From: Bondarzewia mesenterica
Lineage: Eukaryota > Basidiomycota > Agaricomycetes > Russulales > Bondarzewiaceae
Assembly (NCBI GenBank): GCA_004802705.1
Contig: SGPL01000252.1
Span: 1-46,113 of the forward strand
DNA: 46,113 nucleotides
Direction: 5' to 3'
Made by a program: the position numbers and the translations under genes. The first letter of the stretch is position 1; every line of letters begins with the position of its first letter. Shown one piece after another: positions 33,846 to 46,113 of the stretch. The notes beneath the pieces were generated by a model. It had not been told where the DNA came from and did no database searches. It saw only the letters and a program-made list of their open reading frames with translations.

Positions 33846-36800
33846 TCTATACGTTTATTTGTGAGTAAATGGAGAAAGAACGACGTGAGTACTGAGTCTG
33901 GTGAGGGCGGTATGGGAGCGCTGGGATGGTGAAGGAATGCAACTAGCTCGGCCTTTTATGCAGCTGGGCCTATGTGACGGAACCACCACTACCCCGTGTG
34001 GATATCTGATCCTCAAGTTAAATGCGAGGTAAAACTTGGTTAGATCGGGCAGCCTTCTTTGCTCTTGGGTAGATTCAGGAAATGCATTGTCCAACTCCAG
34101 CCACTTTCCCTGAAAGCTTGATCGAGGGACGTAGCATATATGATAAGGGGCTCTGTGCTATGCGATACGCGACATCAGCGGTCACCGGTCAGGGGCTAAA
34201 CGAAAACGAAACACAGACCAACTCAGAATGACAGTATGCAACACTGCGTAACGTCCTTAGCATTGCATTGTCGGAGTCCTGCTTTTTCCAGAAAACAAAA
34301 TGTGGAAATGGAGTATTACCTCGATCGGCCCAAGATGTAATAACGATGTAAGCAGAAAAGTACAAACTTTGGACTCGTCTGGACACATACGTCTCATTCC
34401 AGCACTTGACATCGCCCCAAAAGCACACCCTCGCTTAGAGAGGGAGTGCCCGATGGTATGCAGGATCCGTCCAGTTAAAAGCCATGATTACCAGAATTGA
34501 AAGGGACGGATTTGCGGTGACTGGAAAATAACGATCGTGGCCGGAGCTTTCCTGTACATCGTAGTTCCAATCAGATCTACATAAAGGGTGAAACAGACAC
34601 TCCGGATGTGGCGTATACTGAATACCTCAACATTACTGGCAATGCCCCTTCCCTATTTGAGCGGAATCACTATCAGACAAAATCACTGCGCCCTAGGTCT
34701 AGAACCCATCAATATTCAATGCAACATCTCCTGTCGTGATTCCAGATATTCAGGTTCAGAGCAAACTGACCTAAGCACCAAGTGCGGTTGTGCAATGGGC
34801 GGATAGTAGGCATTGTTTCGATGCCGGTCAATGCGTACTTAATCTACATCGGTGTGATCTGAATTCAGCATAGGCTCCTTTTAGCGAAACTGTCAGAGCA
34901 CTTTTATTTACTTCCGCCTTTAATATCGCGATCCTGAAAAAGAGACTGAGACAGGAGGATGAGCAATCCCGATGGAAACGTGGAAACGTGATGTTATTCG
35001 GCAGGAGTTCTCGGCAACGCGATCGCTACCGCATCCTGAGCCAGTAATACGCCACACTGCTTGGACATCGACGGCATCGGACCTCGAGCTAACTCGAGTG
35101 TCAAGTTACGGAAACAAACTGTGAGCATACATGAATGATTCTCCACTCAGAATGGAATTTAACGTAACTGACGATGGATGGAATGCTGACTTACAAAGCG
35201 ATCTATGTCCAACGATGCCTGGGTTTCCCCGTGTCATCGAAAGCGGCGTTCGGAGCGACGATGTGTGGGTTGACTGCGGGGATAAGTACAAGAAGTCACA
35301 CTCATCAGCATAAGGGTGAGCGCGGCAGCGAGTCGGTGGTACCCACACCAAAAATAAAACTCTGATGCCTTCGGCGCAGCTGATGATCAGTAACAACCCC
35401 ACACTCGCCGAGTCATCCGAGGCAGAGAGGCAGAGAATAACTTGGGCTGTACAGTAACTGGAATCGTGATTGAACATAGCAAGAATTCGGAGTCGTAGAA
35501 GTGACCTCCTGATAATCGGTGATGACCACGTTTTGGAAACACAACCGTATGAAAACGGCCAATAGGAATACGACAGGCCCGGTCCCACAGCTGACTTTGA
35601 ACGGCCATCCTCATCGTGACAGGCTCGATTCCGCCGTGAATGGATCCCGCGATTTTCAAGATGAGTCTTGCGAGCACTGTTGCACATCGGCGATCGCCCA
35701 TTAATCAGGTCCCTGAGATAATTCATGCCCGATTAGGGTGGCCGAGTGGCACCAGGAAACACTGCGCAAAACGAACATATCGACCGACCCTGAAAGCAAG
35801 GGAAAAGCTGCGTCAGCGTCTGTGCGAGTACCAACAGTAATATTGCGCACTTTACGGAACGTGCAGAATTAGAGCGGCGCGCGCTAGGACATATGTGCAG
35901 GAGAGCACACACTGATAATTTTCACAGATGTTCACAGCAGCGGGAGGGGAAAAAAAGGACGGTGAACAGAGCCCATGATGTGAACAGTACAGGATAAGCA
36001 GAAGTTTCCTATCTGATTTTTTGATGATGCATTCTCCAACGCATCTATAGCTGGTCAGAGCCGAAGATCCACAATCAATTCAACGGACTTGCCGTTCAAT
36101 AATTAAATCCAGATAGCGTGAATAATTGCGAACAACGTTTTGCGCGGTTTCACTCCTGAAGACATTTAAGATGCGAACAGGAATGAAGCCAGGCAGCAGG
36201 CAACAAGCGACGAGACCGCTCGACTCGGGACCGCGTTGTTACCAAGGGGAGAAAGAAAGGAGACTGACAGTCCAGATATGTGGGCGGCGTAAGACTTCGG
36301 AGTAGCCAGTTGGGCAACAGAAAACGCGGGGAGCCGACCGGTCACCGAGCGTCCAGAAACGCTGCCATATGGCTGCGCGTTGATTATCTGCCAAATGAAG
36401 ATGCGGCCGCGGAGTTCTGACTATAGGCCTTTACACTAGCCCTCCGATTGAACCGCGGCACTGGACATCGACATGAGACGAGTATACATTTTGCTTTGAA
36501 CGCGGAGATTAGGGTTCTGTCAGACAGTTCACTAAACCATCATGGTCTCCGTATGCATAGCAGAGAGGCGCAAGGCACCTGCCTCATTCTCACCTTCTGT
36601 TGACATGTCCGGGAGCTCTCCTTTGATCCCAGCCGTGCGGTAGGGTTGCCATCATATCTTCAACATGTTCCTGAAGGGAAGAGGGGATGAGAGACGCCAT
36701 GTCGCTCGTACTATGTCCGCCTGAACAACTGATCAGGGTCCTGGTTGGGGTTACAAAGTGTTCGTTGTCAGTCCCCATATACATTCTCAACTGCCTTACT

Positions 36801-39651
36801 CACCTCGTCGTAACTCAACATCTCAATCAGCACCTCCGTATTCTGAGAGATTGCCTATTGTAAAAGTCATCGATTGTATGGTGAGTTGGATGTATAAGAT
36901 AATGTACGATAGGTCCGCATCCCAGACAGAGAGCATATGCCTACCTCATTGAAGGTATGGCAGTGAGCGTGTACCACAAGGGTGCCTGGCCGCCCATGGT
37001 AAAGGAGCTCCATACGGGTCTGTGATCTGGACCGGATTTTGTGGGTCATCGTTCGGGGCAGAAAAAAAAAACAGGATACTCAGTAACAAACTTTCATGTA
37101 CCTCTGCTCCTCCCCCTTCAGTACGGTCTCATGCCCTCGCATATGTGCATTTACTCTGTACCCAAGCAGCTAGTCACGATGTCACACGGACAATGGCCCA
37201 ATCCCTCCCTCACCGGCATTGAGCACGAGAAGGAATGCCTGACTGGAAATACCCGACGCAAACCTACGACTTGGAGGTTCGGAAATTTGAAGGATGTCTT
37301 GAAGACGCCGGATGACTTTCTCAATGGCATCCAAAATACAGACCAAGTGGAGAATCCGTCCACGATGCGCTGAATGGAAGAGGCGGAAACACTCCTGGTC
37401 AGAATGGCAGGACTCGTCCCGGCGGCAGCGATCAAGACGGTGGCCAACAAATTGGCGGAGAGGGCGGTCCCGGTGGGAACCAGAATCGAAATAGTGGAGG
37501 CGAGGACGGTGGCGGGAACCAGGACGGTTGTAGCAAGGATGATGGGAACGAGAACGGCGGAGGGAGTATAACATATTAACAAGACGGCAGTGGGCGATAG
37601 AGGACTCTTGGGCTCACATTCGACGCTGTCACAACGACGCAATGGGTGATCCTGTTGCTGAGCTCTACTTCGTCCGTAGCGGTTGATAGCACATTGAGCG
37701 GCTTGCACAACCTCTCCAAGTTCCATTGGAGATGGGAGCGCTTAATAAGAATAGAACATGCAACTAGAGCTGCCAGAAAAAAAAAAACATCACGTAAACC
37801 GTATTCCAAGAGTAGAGGCGCTCCACGACCGACCATGCTGGGGTTCGTCGCAGTGCTGTCAGCGGAAGGACCCGGTCGACTGTTGCATGAGCCGTCACTC
37901 TCCGCGGTCTAAATGGGAGATAGAGCGCAGATTAAATATATCTTGATTCTGAGCCTTGCTGTTATGGAATGTGGTCCTACGAACAGTGAGGCGTAGGTTT
38001 ACCATGACGGTCGTGACCTTGTGCCGCTTTCATTGCCTCATCCTTAAGAATCATGGAAAGAACCAGCAGAGAACCAAAAAGAATTTCTGTCCATCGACAA
38101 TTGGTCTGGTCAGTGGACGCTGTATGCGCGTAGAGATTGGACTCCGTTGAAGATGATTGACTCGGAAAAACGAGACGCATTCGGCCCGGGCGGGCCACCG
38201 CGCCATGAACATACTCACCTGCCTTGTTGGGACGCTCGGGGGTTGTGAGGTACTCTTATCTCAGGTACGGTGTTATTATACGGCAGATGGTGCATAAAAT
38301 GAGAATCACAGATTACAGACTATAGTCTGGATTTAGATGTCGGCAAGCGTAAGGGGAGGGCGCATACTGATTCAGCCTTACGAGCTACATGTGGACCATC
38401 TACAGCCGGCCGACAAGTACATCATTCAGACAGATTCGGAGTGACTGATCTATATGCATAAAGGGCCTCAGCAAAAGAACGAATTTGCCTCGTGTAGGGT
38501 CTCATATGTACCGGCCTGCAAGCTGCAAGTTTTAGACAGTCACAACTGCGGCACAGAGATTATTTTGTGAGGTCAGAGGGTGGAATGCATATAAAATCCG
38601 CCGGTGTACAAGGCTGAACTAGAATAAGTCATCCTTTTGATATCACCTTCCTCGGGTACCTCCATGCCATGAGGTTGAGCAGCATTGCTATCGATGTCTT
38701 CATAGCACTTCCTGATCAGCGGTATCGATAGATGAGAGAAAGGGAAGTCTAGAAACAAAGTCACGGCCGACAGTGGTACAAACAGGCAATATTCCTGCCC
38801 AAGTGAGGCGATTTGTGAGCCGAAATTTTATTCTCAGCAGACAGCCCTCGCGCAGGATCGAGCCGGTTATTTTACTTTCGCGCAACCCTCCACAGTCTAG
38901 ACTTGGAGGCTCTCGGAGGAAGCCACAATTTGAATCTCCGCCGAAGCTCCGCCACACCGCGCTGAGGCTGTCCCAACTTCGACCGGCGCTGCCCGAGCCC
39001 ACACGAGACCAATGGTATGGCGGGGCGAAGGGCGAAGGGCGAAACTACTGAGAACGACGATCTCAGCTCAGAGCGACCCATCCTTCTGTACCGGAAGCTA
39101 GAAAATACAGCTCAGTCAATGTGTGTAGCGCAGAAAGGCAGAAAAATATAAATGATGGGCGATGGGGATTTTCTGCACAACCTTGACGCTCGTAGAGTAC
39201 AGCGGAAGTATGCTGAACCAATGAGTGAACTTCGGCAAACCACGGTCCAGAGCAAGCAGGCTCCAGCTGCTTCAGCGATTGACATCCTGAATCGTCCTTC
39301 GCGACTGAAACAACAAAAGGGTGGTGAAATCTGGCAAAAGACAGTCTTGCAAGGTTGCACACTCGCGGATTTCAGTGCATGACAAGGCTCAGGATCCTGG
39401 TGTGGGGAAATGATGCAAATTGATGTCAGAAAATGGGAGCAAAAGTGTAATCGGGTGGAGAGTCCAATGATAACATTTTGCGGGGAAAAGATCTGGAGCG
39501 CGGTCCATTAACGGACCAATAATCATCTGACTCCTTTGGGTTTCATCGGTCCGGTCAGCGCATCAGCACATTCTCAGCTCTTATAACGACCTTTAAGCAC
39601 TCCTCCATCCCCTTCACTCCGTCTACCACTTACCACACACAATTCACTGGC
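33846..39651. other. 5.8-kb stretch with no recognisable gene
   Basis: The left end holds the P450 promoter and the right end the glycerol kinase promoter. In between I find only short or uncharacterised frames: a 206-codon minus-strand frame (35106-35726), a Gly/Asn-rich 87-codon plus-strand frame (37316-37579), and possible spliced fragments on the minus strand near 36590-37030. None shows a domain I recognise. A small GGGCGAA tandem repeat lies at about 39018-39039. No tRNA or transposase is evident. The composition is intermediate and not CpG-depleted like the left island. Confidence 0.45.
37316..37579 (+). CDS. Possible Gly/Asn/Gln-rich exon, unrecognised
   Basis: A frame of 87 codons after a TGA at 37313-37315 encodes a low-complexity stretch dominated by GG-N/Q/D repeats (GGEGGPGGNQNRNSGGEDGG is the densest part) and ends at TAA 37577-37579. 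It has no ATG of its own, so it could only be an internal or last exon. The GGN-rich composition may equally be a simple-sequence effect. No function is proposed. Confidence 0.15.
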   Translation, partial: LSQWHPKYRPSGESVHDALNGRGGNTPGQNGRTRPGGSDQDGGQQIGGEGGPGGNQNRNSGGEDGGGNQDGCSKDDGNENGGGSITY

Positions 39652-41794
<2,143 letters not shown>

Positions 41795-42320
41795 TACAGC
41801 CCCCCATCATTCGTTTCTGTTTCTCCTCCATCTCCTTTTCGCTCGATTCATATACAATTTAGAAGGATACCAATATCGTCATCATTATTTCAGGGCTGTA
41901 AGATGGACACAGATTTTTTTCTCTTTCTTCTCTCCTTCATCCCATTCATTTGGTATTTTGTACTTCTATGATTGTACGATATATGTGCGGTGCATCCTCT
42001 TGTTATCCTTTCATACTTTTTTGGAGCACTTTTTTTGATTACAGTGGAAACTACTCGTACGCTATTGTTTTTTGGACTATTTGACGATATACGCATAATC
42101 CATCATGAAATAGACGTATTTACATGAGTGCCATCGGACGTGTCAGAACGGCGAGACGTCCACAGCTCCACCGTTCGGTAACAATTGCCGGCCCTCAAAT
42201 CTTTGTACTAATGATTAAAGGACATAAGCTGCTGCAAACGAAAGTATCCACTGGAGCTATGTATTGCACATCTACCGGAACTTCTTGAGCGGATCGCTCT
42301 TTTTCTTTCAACGAAAGCAG
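41795..42320. other. Intergenic region after glycerol kinase
   Basis: Holds the glycerol kinase 3' region. A polypyrimidine tract and AG at 42300-42320 form a good acceptor for the next gene, so a 5' exon of that gene may hide here, but none is identifiable. Confidence 0.4.
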
Positions 42321-43357
42321 CGTGCCGCACGCGATTCCCAACGAGCCGCGTGCCCCAGATGATCTGTACACGCCGCGTTTCGTGCGCGGGCGCGGGCGTG
42401 ACAAGGTCGGCGTGTGTCCCATATGCGCTGAGTCCCGCGCACGCGGTGGAGAGGGCCGCGTCGTGTGGCTCAGTATGAAGTTTTCTGCGTTCAAGTGGTC
42501 CGTGCTTTATTTTCCGTCCCTTTCTCATTTACCTCTTCCATACTTTGACTCCTCTCTCGCTGCCCTGCGGTCCTCTGTCCCTTCTATGCTTGTTCCATCC
42601 TGTTGTGCTGTGTTTTCTCGCTGTTGCTATCGCTCTATTTCTATCCTCCTGTCATTGCGCTGCCGCTTTCGCTACTCGTGCTATCTCTCATTTCTGCCTC
42701 TTTCCTCTCGGTGAATTAACATCTCGATCCTCATTTTACCTCACAGAGTCCCTTTCTCTCTTTCCTTCTCTCTCATCTCGTGCCGTGTTCACATCCAGCA
42801 CCGCGCAGCTACCACATGCAGTACTACCACGGTACGCCTTTCCTCCCCCCCTCTCTTTTCTTGCACTGACTCTCCCCCTCCCTACCCGTCGACAGGCATC
42901 TCACCGACGACGACACAACCCTTCTCGCCGCCAACCGCGTTCCGCACGATGGCGCGCCCCGAACGCGGGCAAGCACGAGCGCACGTCCATGCGCGAGGCG
43001 CGGTGTCACCGGTGCCGCAAGTGGGTGCCCATAGAGGGCGTCAAAGACGTCGAGTCCAAGGTACGTCCCCTTCGTTTCCCCCCATCCCATCCATGCTACG
43101 CCCCTCTTGTTCTGGATGCTGAACGGCGCGATAGGTGAAGGAGATCCACTGGTGCGTTCATCCCAGCGCCTGAGCGCGTTTTTCCGGGTTTCTTTTTGTG
43201 AGATTGCGGTGTTCTCATGCCCTTCTTCCTTTGGCTCCCCGTCTGCTCGGTACTCCGTTCTCGGTTCATGCGCGACAGGTGGAAACACGCAGCGGCGTGC
43301 CATCAGGGCTCGACGATCGAGGGCGAGCGGGATGTCTTCTTGCCCGCGTCCTCGTGA
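42321..43357 (+). pseudogene. Rua1 C-terminal (DUF4451)-like protein, frameshifted, 5' end unresolved
   Basis: Exons 42321-42494, 42809-42831 (23 nt), 42896-43060, 43135-43151 (17 nt) and 43279-43357 assemble a domain of about 150 residues like the C-terminus of the Ustilago regulator Rua1. Landmarks are DDLYTPRFVRGRGRDKVGVC, CPIC, KFSAFNYHMQYYHGISP, FSPPTAFRTMARP, NAGKHERTS, CHRCRKWVPIEGVKDVE and VKEIHWWKHAAACHQGST. CX2C/HX5H-like and CX2C...HX4CH groups suggest zinc binding. The run of four C at 42957-42960 puts the two halves of exon 3 in different frames; removing one base would restore phase through to the TGA at 43355. This is either a sequencing error or a real one-base lesion. An upstream N-terminal part, long in relatives, is not found in the 500 bp available. 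Probably a transcription-regulator fragment. Confidence 0.65.
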
Positions 43358-44700
43358 GCGGTGATAATGGTGTTATGGTGATGGTGGTAAACATTCCTCG
43401 ACCCCTCTCTTCTCTCTCACTTCACTTTTCCAGTCCCTGACGATTTCTCTCGTCCTTCCGACCTGTCCCCGACTTTTTTCCTCCATTTGAGCTTTGGATC
43501 TCACTCCTGGCCGCATCCCCCCCCGTCCCGGTCCCGGACTCTAGTTTCATCCACCGCTGGCTCTTGCTGCTCGCGTCGTGTCTTTGCTGGCCATGTGTCT
43601 GACTGTTTGTATCTCTATGTCTCTGTGTGTGTTTGTCTGTCGTCTGTCGTCTGTGTTGCTGTCCTCGTCCTCCGTGTTGTTGTCCTGTCGCTCTGTCTTT
43701 GTCTCTCCTGTCTCGTCTTTCTCTGTTGTATCTGTCCGTGTATCCCTGCTGTCGTCCATGTCCTTCTGCCCGCATGCCCGTGTGTCTTTGTACCTGCTGT
43801 GTCATCCTGTTCTGCTGCTCCGTATTCGCGTTCGATGTTTCCCCTTTTCTTTTCCCCTGTTCCTTTTTTCTTCTTCTCCTTTTTCATCCAGCATTTGCGA
43901 TCCCTCGAACGCTGTTTTTATTTTCTCTCACATCCATCCATCTGTATGTTTTCATCGCGCCGTCCTGGTCTGTTTCTGCTGTTCCGCTGTTTTTGTCCAC
44001 CAGCATAGATGATGAGGTTGTGGTGTGGTAGTGAGGGGCGTGTTCATCATATGTATAAAAGGAGCTCTTCCCCCGTCTGTTCTTTCAAGTCTTCGTTGTT
44101 CTCTTTTTGCCGTCTCTGCGTACTTACAAGTCTTTCGCATTCTTTTTCTTTCTCCCAGAATTCTTTTTTATGTTTATCCAAGCAACTTACCCTACTTCTG
44201 CTCTTTCCAAACTTGAAGCTTTGAAGCACGCACGCCATTTATGAGATATTAATTTCTACTGTAATTTTTTTTTTTTTGGTACTTTCAAGTTCACTATCGC
44301 TACGTAGACTTTTTTCGATTCGTCACTGAAATATGTATGCTGTGATTGACGGCCGTTAAGTACTGATGCACATGCATTAAGTAGGGGTGTTTCCTACTTT
44401 CGCTCGCCGTATAGGAGGTTATGTGGTTTTGGTTCCTGCGGTGGCGCAGTTTTGCAGTCCGCGGGCCTTTCAAAATTTCAATTTCAGGAGTCACTGTGCC
44501 GTTGAACTCGCTAAGCGCTCAGTGCCTCCACGTTCGAGCGCGCACCCAAGGCTTCCTCTCGCACCACTTGAATGATATATGAGGCAGCAATACCGCGTCC
44601 AGGATCTACTGATTATAGTAGTAGAGTCCGTCCAGTGTGAGTGAATCTTTGTAAGTATTCGCCGTGACCGAGGCCTCTCTTTCCCTTGATCTGCTAGGTT
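43358..44700 (+). other. Pyrimidine-rich tract without recognisable gene
   Basis: From about 43400 to 44220 the plus strand is strongly C/T- and TGT-rich (CTGTCGTCTGTCGTCTGTG, TCTGTCTTTGTCTCTCCTG). This leaves long open frames on both strands that encode Ser/Cys/Val/Leu or Arg/Thr/Gln low complexity. They show no domain and are best read as compositional. The remainder to 44700 has no feature beyond a T-run at about 44267-44277. Confidence 0.5.
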
Positions 44701-44706
44701 TTCGGT

Positions 44707-45140
44707 ATGAGAAACAGGAGTACGTGCAAGGCTAAAGAGCAGCCCGTGTTTCTGAAAAAAAAAAAAATCGGCACCGCCATGTCTGACTCTTCCGAGGGAG
44801 CTAGTATGTGCCAGGGGATAGTATGTGGGTCGGGAACATTCATCACGTCCGTCGAACATCAACAACCGTGTTTAGTGATCGGGTTCCTAGCCAGCACGGC
44901 GATGTGGCTTGGTGCTGCACATACAGCCTTTCTCGTCATCATTTTGATTGATTATTTGCGGCACTTCGTGACTGAGGACGTGCCCTGGTTCATCTGTGAA
45001 ACTTTCTGGTGAGTTGCGCGGTCTTAGCTCTTTTTACACTCAAATTCTGATAATTGGCAGGTTTTTCTACTTTTCCGAGTCTTCTAATGCAGGACCATGC
45101 TCGGTTCATTCTCATCAAGAGTTGGTTTAGTGCTAAGTGC
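44707..45140 (+). CDS. Possible membrane-protein fragment, unrecognised
   Basis: A frame of 101 codons from ATG 44707 contains one clear hydrophobic segment pair (CLVIGFLASTAMWLGAAHTA and FLVIILIDYL). It can be spliced after TTTCTG (donor GTGAGT about 45009, acceptor ending 45060) to continue as WFFYFSESSNAGPC before a stop. The pattern faintly recalls the multi-spanning DUF6534-type membrane proteins common in agarics, of which it would be a small fragment. A run of A at 44755-44767 inside the frame is a possible indel site. Weak call. Confidence 0.22.
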
Positions 45141-46113
45141 TGCCCGTGCGCGATCCTATTGTTCTCATCATTGCACCGTTTCATTACTGACGCCCTGGTC
45201 GGAAAGTACAAGGATCGTGATCAGTATGGAGTTACGGTACACAGTCCAATTTGCTATGTACAGCACAGAGATTCAAGTATACGCTCAAACCTTGTCTGCC
45301 GATGGCGGGACCGACTCAAACAGGGGACGTCGACGTCATAGTTTCACGATCTCTGTCGGAGGAGATGAACCATTAAACTTTAATCAGACAGCCGCATCAT
45401 TCAACTACCCGCCATTTCTTAAAGGGCCGCTATATGGTCATAACATAAGATGCAGTACGCTGGTCTTTTTTTTCTAAATTGTTTCAATGTGATTGATTAT
45501 TCAGATATTCTAGTTCAGGTATACCTTGATTCACAGTTCCCGCGCTGAATTTCCGAGATCTGAAGTGATCATCGTGATCATTCACACTGCAGTGCTGAAC
45601 AACTGCACGTTCTGCGGCCTGCACCGCCATTGGAATGATCTTTCGATGAACGAAACAGATCAGCGATTACCCATTCGTCTAATCACTCCTTATCTGTCGG
45701 GATCTTCTCATCCTTTGTCCTTGATAGTGCATCGCTAGGAAGCCGAGAATTCGACTCGACGCACGGAGCTTGATGGGGATGCCGAGGTGCTATGAGATTG
45801 AACTCTCCAAATCACATCCTCTACCTTTTGCTTCCGAACGCGGAATGAGAAACCGGAAGTCCTTATTTTCTCTGCGGGGCAATGCCATTACAACCTCCTC
45901 ACGCATCTTCCCAAGTCAAAGGACCACCACCACCGGCACCCCGGCACCCCTAGGACCCCAGCATTTTTCAACACCCTCAGGCCATATTTGCTTCACTAGA
46001 AACCTCTGCTACGCTAGTTATAACCCTCTAAAAAGACATAAAAACATCACAAAGCCTACCTGCTCTCAGCGTTTAGAATAGAAATGGCGGGGAGGCCCAA
46101 AACGGCCCCACTC
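45141..46113. other. Right end, no gene seen
   Basis: Several overlapping short frames occur on the plus strand, but none has a domain, good splice context or codon bias I would trust. The window ends within this region, so a gene may continue beyond it. Confidence 0.4.

Noticed and set aside
35106..35726. 206-codon minus-strand frame with a hydrophobic segment (GLLLIISCAEGIRVLFLVW).
   Set aside because: Longest unexplained frame, but it shows no recognised domain, and a frame this long is not surprising in several kb of six-frame sequence. Left as unassigned.
35738..35840. GGTGGCCGAGTGGC resembles the A box of a Ser or Leu tRNA gene.
   Set aside because: No proper B box (GGTTCGANTCC), acceptor stem or anticodon arm could be built in the following 100 bp.
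36590..37049. A possible spliced minus-strand gene (frames with HAHCHTFNE and GGHSTSDMASL).
   Set aside because: Donor and acceptor choices I tried did not keep phase across the exons, and no family is recognised. Mentioned only as part of the gene-poor gap.
37151..37726. 191-codon minus-strand frame rich in Val/Leu/Thr/Ala that looks membrane-like.
   Set aside because: Its hydrophobicity is the complement of the GGN-rich stretch on the plus strand, which is a compositional effect.
43487..44031. Overlapping plus and minus frames of 90-173 codons in the CT-rich region.
   Set aside because: Low-complexity Ser/Cys/Leu or Arg/Thr composition explained by the pyrimidine tract; no domain or splice support.

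Overview
The window looks like nuclear DNA of a mushroom-forming basidiomycete (Agaricomycetes). The evidence is dense short introns (about 50-100 bp, GT-AG with a minority GC-AG), a fungal P450 with a very short internal exon, BTB/POZ family expansion, a KDZ-type DNA transposon, a Rua1 C-terminal-like protein, and close gene packing. The species is not identifiable from the sequence alone.

Left part (1 to about 12.9 kb): an AT-rich, strongly CpG-depleted repeat island with no intact gene. It holds a decayed KDZ transposase (about 0.7-4.1 kb), a decayed minisatellite block (about 4.65-5.5 kb), a Ty1/copia relic with readable Gag, protease, integrase, RT and RNase H pieces (about 6.1-9.5 kb), a 160-bp tandem satellite of about 11 units (9.5-11.2 kb), and a better preserved 64-bp minisatellite block with a primer-binding-site-like motif and a relic ORF (11.4-12.8 kb). 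Nearly all lesions look like C:G to T:A transitions, as expected for a RIP-like or methylation/deamination process. The gene-rich part has normal CpG content.

Middle-left (12.9-19.3 kb): a tandem segmental duplication with period about 3.3/2.8 kb carrying a BTB/POZ gene and a CMC4-like mitochondrial twin-cysteine gene. BTB copy 1 is truncated and stopped, copy 2 is intact (321 aa), and copy 3 is truncated. Both CMC4 copies carry the same in-frame TAA. Copy 3 runs tail-to-tail into a SLY41-type transporter gene, whose reading frame now ends in antisense BTB sequence.

Gene-rich core (19.1-33.9 kb), all housekeeping or ordinary metabolism: SLY41-like transporter (-), PRO2 gamma-glutamyl phosphate reductase (+), NASP/Sim3-type histone chaperone (-), AP180/CALM-type ANTH clathrin adaptor (-), GH47 alpha-1,2-mannosidase (+), cytochrome P450 (-). 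Exon-intron structures for five of these were solved so that every phase adds up: PRO2 459 aa, NASP 425 aa, ANTH 948 aa, GH47 611 aa, P450 519 aa.

Right part (33.9-46.1 kb): a 5.8-kb stretch with no recognisable gene, then an intact 9-exon glycerol kinase (538 aa, +), a Rua1 C-terminal-like gene with a one-base frameshift, a pyrimidine-rich tract, and a weak membrane-protein-like ORF. The genes do not form an obvious cluster or pathway; PRO2 (proline synthesis) and glycerol kinase are independent metabolic genes. I found no convincing new multi-gene system. The strongest unusual signals are the satellite and CpG-decay island, the BTB/CMC4 triplication, and the chimeric 3' end of the transporter gene.
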